Assembly (NCBI RefSeq): GCF_000282355.1
Contig: NZ_AKJL01000198.1
Location: forward strand, 1-39,371
DNA from: Pseudomonas sp. GM49
GTDB lineage: Bacteria; Pseudomonadota; Gammaproteobacteria; Pseudomonadales; Pseudomonadaceae
Direction: 5' to 3'
Length of the DNA: 39,371 bases
Position numbers and translations under genes: made by a program. Positions 33,174 through 39,371 of the stretch are shown here, piece by piece. Positions within the stretch are counted from its first letter, which is position 1; each line of letters opens with the position of its first letter. Below the pieces are notes generated by a model that was not told where the DNA came from, searched no databases, and was given only the letters and a program-made list of their open reading frames with translations.

Positions 33174-34247
33174 CTAAGCCTGAGCCGTACGCACCTTTTC
33201 CGCGGCCACTTCTTCCTTGCTCTCAAACCGGTTGGCCCGCGCAAACGTGCCGAAATCATTGAACCGCACCCCCATCTCACGCATCACCTTGTGCCCCACC
33301 GGTACGGTCAACTGGCGGATGTAGAACGGCTCCTTCACCACAAAGTGATGGATCCCGTGGCTGCTGCCGAAGTTGAAGCAGAACGCCTGCAACGGCCACA
33401 GCCACGGGGCATTGAGCACCTGGCACTGCTGCATCACGTTGCCCGGCTCCACGTCGCCGTAGTAGTGCATGTTCGAGCTGATGAAGTGCAGGCAGAAGGT
33501 GCGCAACACGTTCGGGCCGATGATCACGACGGCTGCGATGTCGATCACCTGCATCACCGACAACGTAGTCGCCGACCACTCGATCGGTGCGCCCAACAGA
33601 TGCGCAACGCCGTTCGCTGCGTGGAAACCGAGAAACACGTACCACGCGCCCCAATGCATCAGCGCCAGGGGGGCGTAGACCTTCAGCGTGCGGTAAATGA
33701 TGCTGAACTTCATTGCCCAGGTCTTGGCCCGCAGCATGCGGATGAACGACGACATGATGTTGTCGCCAATCATCAAGAAGCGCGCGAAGCCCCAAGGCTC
33801 GCCGTTGGTGATGGCGCGTTCTTCCATGTCGGCTTCAGAACCCGACACCTTGTGGTGATTGAGGTGCAGATGGCGGCGAATCCAGGGGTTGATGGTGCTC
33901 GGCCGCGCCAGCCACACCAATCCCATCATCAGGTTGTGCGGCACTTTCTGCTTGCGGAAGTACATGCTGTGGATCAGGTCGTGTTCCAGCTCATGGGTCA
34001 GCGAGGCGAAAAACGCGTTGAGCAGCAGGCATGCCCACCAGGCCATGTACCCGGTCATGTAGAGCGCCGCCGAACCGACCATGCCGACCAGGGCGAAGGC
34101 CAAAATGCCCGCGCCGAGGGCGTCCTGGTGCTTGAGAATCGGGTATTGGTGGCGCAACTCGACGCCTCTGGCCAGCACCACTTCACGGATATGGGCTGAT
34201 CGTTGAGCTGCATTCAGTCGTTGGGGGCTTGCAGAAGTACGGTCCAT
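33174..34247 (-). CDS. Membrane fatty-acid desaturase-like protein
   Basis: This is a 357-residue integral-membrane di-iron enzyme. The histidine boxes are HELEHDLIH (85-93), HLHLNHH (126-132) and HGIHHF (297-302), with an extra His in NMHYYGD. Hydrophobic helices lie at about 45-80 and 185-250. This arrangement fits the fatty-acid desaturase superfamily, which also includes hydroxylases and ketolases, so the exact reaction is uncertain. No ferredoxin reductase is next to it. An AGAGGA precedes the ATG. The divergent AraC-type regulator 100 bases away probably controls it (inference). Confidence 0.83.
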   Translation of the reverse strand: MDRTSASPQRLNAAQRSAHIREVVLARGVELRHQYPILKHQDALGAGILAFALVGMVGSAALYMTGYMAWWACLLLNAFFASLTHELEHDLIHSMYFRKQKVPHNLMMGLVWLARPSTINPWIRRHLHLNHHKVSGSEADMEERAITNGEPWGFARFLMIGDNIMSSFIRMLRAKTWAMKFSIIYRTLKVYAPLALMHWGAWYVFLGFHAANGVAHLLGAPIEWSATTLSVMQVIDIAAVVIIGPNVLRTFCLHFISSNMHYYGDVEPGNVMQQCQVLNAPWLWPLQAFCFNFGSSHGIHHFVVKEPFYIRQLTVPVGHKVMREMGVRFNDFGTFARANRFESKEEVAAEKVRTAQA

Positions 34248-34347
34248 GCTTCCATCCTCTGGTTATTGATGGTTGCATCCTGCCTTGCGACCCCTCGCAA
34301 CGCGGTAGCCGAAAACGCCAACCTGTTGACTGGAAGCGCCAATCAGC

Positions 34348-35352
34348 ATGACCGAACCGACCTCCCTCGCCAGCTGGACCCGCGCCCTGCGCAAGCAACT
34401 CGACGCCCTGGGCATCGACAGCACCGCCCTGTGCCATCAAGCGGGGCTCGACCCGTTGTTGATGGACGACCCGAACGCGCGCTATCCGCTGTCGGGCACC
34501 ACGCACCTGTGGCATCTGGCGGTGCAGGTCAGCGGCGACCCGGCGATTGGTTTGCGGGTTTCGCGTTTCGTCAGCCCGACCACCTTCCATGCGCTGGGTT
34601 ATGCGTTGGTGGCCAGCGGCAGCTTGCGGGAAGTGTTCGAACGCATCGTGCGCTATCACCAGGTGGTCAGCGATGCCCTGGAACTGGAACTGACCCGCGC
34701 CGAGGATCGCTACCATTTCCGTCTGAAAATCCCTGCCGGCAACCCGGCCCCGGCCTTCGAAGCCATCGATGCGTTCATGGCGATTTACGTGCGCACCTGC
34801 CGCAATCGCCTGGGCCGTGAATACGCACCAATGGCAACCTACCTGCGCCGTCCGGAGCCGGCAGACGCGCACCAATGGCATAAAGTCTTTCGCTCGCCCG
34901 TACACTTCGGCGCCGACGAAGACCGACTGGAATTCGCCCTCGTCGACTTCGACAGCCACCTGGATGACGCCAACCCGGAACTGGCTGAGCACAACGAAAC
35001 CGTGCTCAAGAGAACCCTGGCGCAACTCAAGCCGCTGACGTGGGAGCGCAAGGTCCGCGACGCCATTGAAGAACAACTGCCCGAAGGCGAACCCAGCGCC
35101 GAACACATCGCCAAGGCCCTGCACCTGAGCCTTCGCAGCCTGCAACGGCACCTGGCGGATGAAGGGTACCGGTTCGATACGCTGCTCAATGAAAGCCGCG
35201 AAAATCTCGCGCTGTTGCACCTTCGGGACCCGCAGGTGTCGCTGAGCGAAATCAGTTATCTGCTCGGGTTTGCCGATACCAGCAGCTTCAGTCGCGCGTT
35301 CAAGCGCTGGACCGGGATGACGCCGGGGCAGTTTCGGGATGGGTTGCGCTGA
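34348..35352 (+). CDS. AraC-family transcriptional regulator
   Basis: This is a 334-residue regulator. The N-terminal half (about 20-200) looks like the Arabinose_bd-type ligand domain of AraC/OruR-like proteins, with SGTTHLWHLAVQVSGDPAIGL. The C-terminal third holds the AraC double helix-turn-helix: ALHLSLRSLQRHLADEGYRF and then ISYLLGFADTSSFSRAFKRW with GMTPGQFR at the end. It is transcribed divergently from the desaturase gene with a 100-base gap and probably responds to a fatty acid or similar lipid. No strong Shine-Dalgarno is seen at this ATG. Confidence 0.85.
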   Translation: MTEPTSLASWTRALRKQLDALGIDSTALCHQAGLDPLLMDDPNARYPLSGTTHLWHLAVQVSGDPAIGLRVSRFVSPTTFHALGYALVASGSLREVFERIVRYHQVVSDALELELTRAEDRYHFRLKIPAGNPAPAFEAIDAFMAIYVRTCRNRLGREYAPMATYLRRPEPADAHQWHKVFRSPVHFGADEDRLEFALVDFDSHLDDANPELAEHNETVLKRTLAQLKPLTWERKVRDAIEEQLPEGEPSAEHIAKALHLSLRSLQRHLADEGYRFDTLLNESRENLALLHLRDPQVSLSEISYLLGFADTSSFSRAFKRWTGMTPGQFRDGLR

Positions 35353-35386
35353 TTGATCCGGAAGGTGAGTTGGCTGATCTGGCCCC

Positions 35387-35554
35387 ATCGTCGGAACGCC
35401 GCCCGGAGCAAGCCCGCTCCCACAGTTTTTTCGGTGACCACAAATCTCTGATTCACCCAGCCCCCTGTGGGAGCGAGCTTGCTCGCGATAGCGGACTTTC
35501 AGTCGACATACCTGGAGACTGTCACACCGTCATCGCGAGCAAGCTCGCTCCCAC
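35387..35554. repeat. Cluster of three REP units
   Basis: The units are 35387-35422 (the extended type with CGTCGGAACGCCGCCCGG), 35467-35489 and 35532-35554. The latter two form an ordinary inverted doublet. The cluster lies between the convergent araC-type and crp-type genes. Confidence 0.88.
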
Positions 35555-35573
35555 AAGGGATATGCGTCGAGTT

Positions 35574-36260
35574 TCAGATTGTGGCCAGTTCCCGCAGCCG
35601 GGCAGCGTCGAGGATTTCGATTTCACCGTAACTCAGTCCGATGATCCCCTGCCCCTGCAACTCCTTGAGAATCTGGTTGGTGGTCTGGCGCGACAGCGAC
35701 AACATGGCGGCAAGCTGCTCCTGAGGCAGTTGCAGGACGCGCCGTGGTGGGGCGGTCTCGCCATAGCCTTCGGCGATCATCAACAAGCGGTGCGCCAGCC
35801 TTGCCGGGGCCGGCAACAGGCTCAATTGTTCGAGGTTGATGAAGGTCATGCGCAACTTCTGGCTCATCAGCAACGCCAGTTGCCGCCAGTGCTGCGGATG
35901 CTCGTCAAGCAACGCCAGCAAGGTGTTTTGGGGAATGTGCAGCAGTGTGCACTGGCCTACTCCGTACGCATCGTGGGTGCGCGGCTGGCCGTCGAACAGG
36001 CAGATTTCGCCGAACCAGTGCGGCGGCTCCACCAGGCTCAGCAACGCTTCCTTGCCCTGCTCGCTCACGGCACCGACGCGCACCGCGCCTTCAAGCACCG
36101 CGTACAGGCCGCAGGGCGGATCGCCGCGTTTGAACAGCCGTTGGCCCGGCGACAAGCGCCGCACCCTGGCCGCCGACAGGAGACTATCCTGTAGGGAATC
36201 AGGTAAATGGCTGAACCACTGACCGCTCATCAGGCGTGGACGCCAGACCTGCATATCCAT
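35574..36260 (-). CDS. Crp/Fnr-family transcriptional regulator
   Basis: This is a 228-residue protein with an N-terminal cyclic-nucleotide-like beta-roll (FKRGDPPCGLYAVLEGAVRV, WFGEICLFDGQPRTHDA), a dimer helix and a C-terminal winged helix (LAAMLSLSRQTTNQILKELQ). There are no N-terminal Fnr-type iron-sulfur cysteines. The start at 36260 is chosen because TAGGAG lies six bases upstream; the frame is open further to 36326 without support. It diverges from the Mpo1-like gene. The ligand is unknown. Confidence 0.85.
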   Translation of the reverse strand: MDMQVWRPRLMSGQWFSHLPDSLQDSLLSAARVRRLSPGQRLFKRGDPPCGLYAVLEGAVRVGAVSEQGKEALLSLVEPPHWFGEICLFDGQPRTHDAYGVGQCTLLHIPQNTLLALLDEHPQHWRQLALLMSQKLRMTFINLEQLSLLPAPARLAHRLLMIAEGYGETAPPRRVLQLPQEQLAAMLSLSRQTTNQILKELQGQGIIGLSYGEIEILDAARLRELATI

Positions 36261-36345
36261 GAAAACTCCTAGAGATTGTCGCCTGGCTGACAGAGCGGGA
36301 AGTGCCCCGGGGGCATGATCAATCACCCCCCACAGGAGAACAACA

Positions 36346-36870
36346 ATGAAAAGCCTCGTCGACCACCTCAGTCAATACGCCGCCTACCACCGTGATCCGC
36401 GCAACATCGCCAGTCACTTTATCGGTATTCCGTTGATTGTGGTGGCCGTCGCCGTGTTGCTGTCCCGGCCGGAGTGGTCGCTGGGTGGCGTGTGGATGTC
36501 GCCGGCGGTGCTCGTTTCGCTGGCATCGGCGTGGTTTTACCTGCGCCTGGAGTTGCGCCTGGGCGTGTTGATGACCCTGTTGCTCGGGCTGTCCGTATGG
36601 GCAGGACATGCGCTGGCGCAGCAAAGCACGCTGGTCTGGCTGAGCAGTGGCGTGGCGATGTTCGTGATCGGTTGGGCGATCCAGTTTGTCGGCCATCACT
36701 ACGAAGGGCGCAAACCGGCATTTGTCGATGACGTGACCGGGTTGATTGTCGGGCCGTTGTTTGTGGTGGCTGAGTTGGCGTTCATGCTCGGGATGCGGCA
36801 TGACCTCAAAGAGCAGATCGAGGCGCGGGCGGGTGGGGTGCGGGTCAATCCGAAGCGTGCAGCTGTCTAG
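36346..36870 (+). CDS. Mpo1-like (DUF962) membrane protein
   Basis: This is a 174-residue protein of the DUF962/YGL010w family. It begins YAAYHRDPRNIASHFIGIP and has FVGHHYEGRKPAF near the middle-end; these His-rich motifs are conserved and bind iron in yeast Mpo1, a dioxygenase of 2-hydroxy fatty acids. Four hydrophobic segments suggest an inner-membrane protein. The bacterial role is not established. CAGGAG precedes the ATG by seven bases. It diverges from the Crp/Fnr-type regulator, which may control it (inference). Confidence 0.85.
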   Translation: MKSLVDHLSQYAAYHRDPRNIASHFIGIPLIVVAVAVLLSRPEWSLGGVWMSPAVLVSLASAWFYLRLELRLGVLMTLLLGLSVWAGHALAQQSTLVWLSSGVAMFVIGWAIQFVGHHYEGRKPAFVDDVTGLIVGPLFVVAELAFMLGMRHDLKEQIEARAGGVRVNPKRAAV

Positions 36871-36876
36871 ATCGCA

Positions 36877-36961
36877 TTCGCGGGCAAGCCCGCTCCCACA
36901 TTGGATTTGTGAACGACGCAAATCAGTGTGGGAGCGGGCTTGCTCCGGGCGGCGATCCGAC
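36877..36961. repeat. REP doublet between the Mpo1-like gene and cysA
   Basis: The units are 36877-36899 and 36928-36961, inverted. The second is the extended type with TGCTCCGGGCGGCGATCCGA. It lies between convergent genes. Confidence 0.88.
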
Positions 36962-36973
36962 GAAGCTTTTGCC

Positions 36974-37963
36974 TTAGATGTTGGCGACCTTCTGCCAGAC
37001 CTTCGGCTTGAAGAACAGCGTCTCGCCCTTCGCCAACCCGATCAGGCTGTCGTGATCCTTGACCACTTCGGCCTCGATCAGATCGCTCTGCCCTTCGACC
37101 TTCAGCGTCACCCGCGTCGTCGCACCCAGCGGTCGAATGTCCCGCACTTCAGCCGCGTGGTGGTCTTCCAGTTCATGCCGGGACAACGACACCTCGTGTG
37201 GGCGGAACAGCACGTGGTTGTCTTCGCCCAGGTGCAGACGGTTCGAATCACCGAGGAAGTGATAGACGAAGTCGCTGGCCGGATTTTCGTAGACGTCGCC
37301 CGGTGAGCCGATCTGCTCGATCACCCCCTTGTTCATCACCACGATACGGTCGGCGACTTCCATCGCTTCTTCCTGGTCGTGGGTCACGAACACCGAGGTC
37401 AGGTTGATGTCTTCGTGCAACCGCGCCAACCAGCGGCGCAGCTCTTTGCGGACCTTGGCGTCGAGGGCGCCGAAGGGTTCGTCGAGCAGCAGCACTTTTG
37501 GTTCCACCGCCAACGCCCGGGCCAACGCAATGCGCTGACGCTGGCCGCCGGAGAGTTGCTCCGGGTAGCGATCCGAGAGCCAGTCCAGTTGCACCATGTT
37601 CAGCAGTTCGTGAACTTTGGTTGCGATCTGGCTTTCGCTCGGGCGCTGGTTTTTCGGCTTCATGCGCAGGCCGAACGCGACGTTGTCGAACACCGTCATG
37701 TGACGGAACAAGGCGTAGTGCTGGAACACGAAGCCGACGTTGCGATCGCGCACGTCATGGCCCGAAACGTCTTCACCGTGGAACACGATGTTGCCCCGGT
37801 CCGGGGTTTCCAGGCCGGCGATGATCCGCAGCAGCGTGGTCTTGCCGCAACCCGACGGACCGAGCAACGCGACGAGCTCGCCGCTCTGGATGTCCAGGCT
37901 GATGTTGTCCAGCGCCTTGAACGCGTTGAAGTTCTTGCTGACGTTACGCACTTCGATCGACAT
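36974..37963 (-). CDS. cysA: Sulfate/thiosulfate ABC transporter ATP-binding protein CysA
   Basis: This is a 329-residue ATPase. Walker A is GPSGCGKTT, followed by [20 protein letters not shown], the signature [15 protein letters not shown], Walker [15 protein letters not shown] and [12 protein letters not shown]-terminal TOBE-type domain of about 90 residues has LFRPHEVSL. It hydrolyses ATP to drive sulfate and thiosulfate import through CysT and CysW. The start ATG lies three bases after the cysW stop, and GGAGG is embedded in the end of cysW. It is the last gene of cysTWA. Confidence 0.92.
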   Translation of the reverse strand: MSIEVRNVSKNFNAFKALDNISLDIQSGELVALLGPSGCGKTTLLRIIAGLETPDRGNIVFHGEDVSGHDVRDRNVGFVFQHYALFRHMTVFDNVAFGLRMKPKNQRPSESQIATKVHELLNMVQLDWLSDRYPEQLSGGQRQRIALARALAVEPKVLLLDEPFGALDAKVRKELRRWLARLHEDINLTSVFVTHDQEEAMEVADRIVVMNKGVIEQIGSPGDVYENPASDFVYHFLGDSNRLHLGEDNHVLFRPHEVSLSRHELEDHHAAEVRDIRPLGATTRVTLKVEGQSDLIEAEVVKDHDSLIGLAKGETLFFKPKVWQKVANI

Positions 37964-37966
37964 GAA

Positions 37967-38836
37967 TTATTCCTCCGCGGCGCTGGCGCGCAGGCGGTTA
38001 ATACGGTTTTCGCTCCACTGCTTGAGCAGCAGGATGAAGAGCGCCAGGATCAGCAACAGGCTCGCCACGGCGAACGCGGCCACGTGGTTGTATTCGTTGT
38101 AGAGGATCTCGACGTGCAGCGGCAGGGTGTTGGTCACCCCGCGAATGTGCCCGGAAACCACCGATACCGCACCGAACTCACCCATGGCCCGCGCGGTACA
38201 CAGCACCACACCGTAGATCAGGCCCCATTTGATGTTGGGGACCGTGACGTGCCAGAACATCTGCCAGCCGTTGGCCCCGAGCAAGCGCGCAGCCTCCTCT
38301 TCCTGAGTGCCCTGTTCCTGCATCAGCGGGATCAGTTCACGGGCCACGAACGGCACAGTGACGAAGATCGTCGCCAGCACGATGCCCGGCAGGGCGAAGA
38401 CGATCTGGATGTCATGATCCTGCAGCCATGGGCCAAACAGGCCCTGGGCGCCGAACATCAGCACATACACCAGACCGGCAATCACCGGCGATACCGAGAA
38501 CGGCAGGTCGATCAGCGTTACCAGCATGCTCTTGCCGCGGAACGAGTACTTGCTCACGCACCACGCGGCGCTGACACCGAACACCAGGTTCAGCGGCACC
38601 GAAATCAGCACGGCGATGACCGTGAGCTTCAGCGCCGACAGGGCGTCCGGTTCAAAGATCGCGGTGAAGAACGCACCGAGGCCAAGCTTCAGGCCCTGGG
38701 ACACCACGATGAACAGCGGCAGCAACAGGAACAGCGCAAAAATCAGCCAGCCAAGGCCGATCAGGATTCGCCGCGAGGTCGCACTGCCACGGCGGGCAGC
38801 GTTCGAGGAAGCGGCAGCAATAGACGATTGGGACAT
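37967..38836 (-). CDS. cysW: Sulfate ABC transporter permease CysW
   Basis: This is a 289-residue inner-membrane permease with about six helices. The first is [21 protein letters not shown], and there is a CysW-typical [12 protein letters not shown] and [18 protein letters not shown]. The EAA loop is [29 protein letters not shown] precedes the ATG, and the gene follows cysT by 13 bases. It forms the channel with CysT. Confidence 0.92.
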   Translation of the reverse strand: MSQSSIAAASSNAARRGSATSRRILIGLGWLIFALFLLLPLFIVVSQGLKLGLGAFFTAIFEPDALSALKLTVIAVLISVPLNLVFGVSAAWCVSKYSFRGKSMLVTLIDLPFSVSPVIAGLVYVLMFGAQGLFGPWLQDHDIQIVFALPGIVLATIFVTVPFVARELIPLMQEQGTQEEEAARLLGANGWQMFWHVTVPNIKWGLIYGVVLCTARAMGEFGAVSVVSGHIRGVTNTLPLHVEILYNEYNHVAAFAVASLLLILALFILLLKQWSENRINRLRASAAEE

Positions 38837-38849
38837 GGGTGCCGCCTCC

Positions 38850-39371
38850 TTATGGGGTTTCGATGCGCCGCTGCAACAAGTTGATCAGCAGCAACAGGAC
38901 GAAGGAAACCACCAGCATCAGTACACCAATGGAGGTAGCGCCGGTGTAATCGTATTGGTCGAGCTTGACCATGATCAGCAGCGGCAAAATCTCGGTTTTC
39001 ATCGGCATGTTGCCGGCGATGAAAATCACCGAACCATACTCACCGACCCCGCGGGCAAAGGCCAAAGCAAAACCGGTTAGCCATGCCGGAAGCAGTGCCG
39101 GCAGCAGGATATGGCGGAAAACCTGCAATGGTTTTGCCCCCAGGCACGCCGCCGCTTCTTCGACTTCACGAGGAATATCGGCCAATACTGGCTGTACGGT
39201 ACGTACTACGAATGGAAGTGTCACAAAAGTGAGGGCAAGGGTGATGCCCAGGGGGGTGTAGGCGATCTTGAAACCCAGATCCGCTGCAAACTGACCAACC
39301 AGGCCGGTAGGCGTGTACAGCGCGGTCAGCGCAATACCGGCCACCGCCGTGGGCAATGCGAACGGCAGGGG
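38850..39371 (-). CDS. cysT: Sulfate ABC transporter permease CysT, 3' part
   Basis: These are the last 173 codons of CysT (CysU). The gene enters from the right edge of the window, and the frame is open to base 39371 ([15 protein letters not shown] at the edge), so its start is not visible. The EAA loop [21 protein letters not shown] and the terminal helices [17 protein letters not shown] are present. It pairs with CysW in sulfate/thiosulfate uptake. A sulfate-binding protein gene is expected upstream. Confidence 0.91.
   Translation of the reverse strand, partial: PLPFALPTAVAGIALTALYTPTGLVGQFAADLGFKIAYTPLGITLALTFVTLPFVVRTVQPVLADIPREVEEAAACLGAKPLQVFRHILLPALLPAWLTGFALAFARGVGEYGSVIFIAGNMPMKTEILPLLIMVKLDQYDYTGATSIGVLMLVVSFVLLLLINLLQRRIETP

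Noticed and set aside
37379..38884. Long open frame (501 codons) on the plus strand
   Set aside because: It is antisense to cysA and cysW, both with full sets of family motifs.

Overview
The window looks like a chromosomal segment of a Pseudomonas of the fluorescens/putida type. The evidence is high-GC coding sequence with strong G/C third positions, very many Pseudomonas REP palindromes (GTGGGAGCGAGCTTGCTCGCGAT and variants) between genes, and close matches to Pseudomonas sulfur-scavenging genes. No tRNA, rRNA, CRISPR array, phage or transposase gene was seen.

Layout. 1-9050 (+): the end of a cystine-type amino-acid ABC transporter (tcyL end, tcyN), a two-repeat protein of unknown function, then an organosulfur unit: two tandem SfnB-family flavin oxidoreductases, a NtaA/DszA-type FMN monooxygenase and a MetQ-MetN-MetI-like importer. 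9055-10646: REP elements, a highly structured leader in front of a small DUF6124-like protein, and a SAM methyltransferase. 10744-15955 (-): a TriABC-like efflux operon with two adaptor lipoproteins and one RND pump. 16133-17564 (+): a solitary AAA ATPase and a possible 31-aa peptide. 17809-20419 (-): a stand-alone MetQ, a sigma-54 activator that lacks its DNA-binding end, and a small alpha/beta hydrolase. 20707-33044: a complete sulfate-ester island. It has its own TonB-ExbB-ExbD, the receptor SftP and the alkylsulfatase AtsK (-), the LysR regulator SftR (+), the binding protein AtsR (-), and the AtsB/AtsC importer with the arylsulfatase AtsA (+). 33174-36870: fatty-acid desaturase with a divergent AraC regulator, a Crp/Fnr regulator and an Mpo1-like protein. 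36974-39371 (-): cysA, cysW and the 3' part of cysT of the sulfate/thiosulfate importer.

How it works together (inference from family knowledge): most of the segment is a sulfur-acquisition district. Sulfate esters would cross the outer membrane through SftP powered by the local TonB-ExbBD, be bound by AtsR, be imported by AtsBC and be cut by AtsK (2-oxoglutarate oxygenase) or AtsA (formylglycine hydrolase). Sulfones, sulfonates or thioether-like compounds would enter through the MetQNI-like system and be oxidised by the SfnB and monooxygenase enzymes. Inorganic sulfate, cystine and methionine are covered by CysTWA, Tcy and MetQ.

The observations most worth following are: (i) the leader at 9286-9517, which has mutually exclusive stems, a terminator-like hairpin and a hidden Shine-Dalgarno; (ii) the sigma-54 activator whose stop codon lies inside a REP element and whose GAFTGA loop is altered; and (iii) AT-rich motifs shared by several sulfur promoters.
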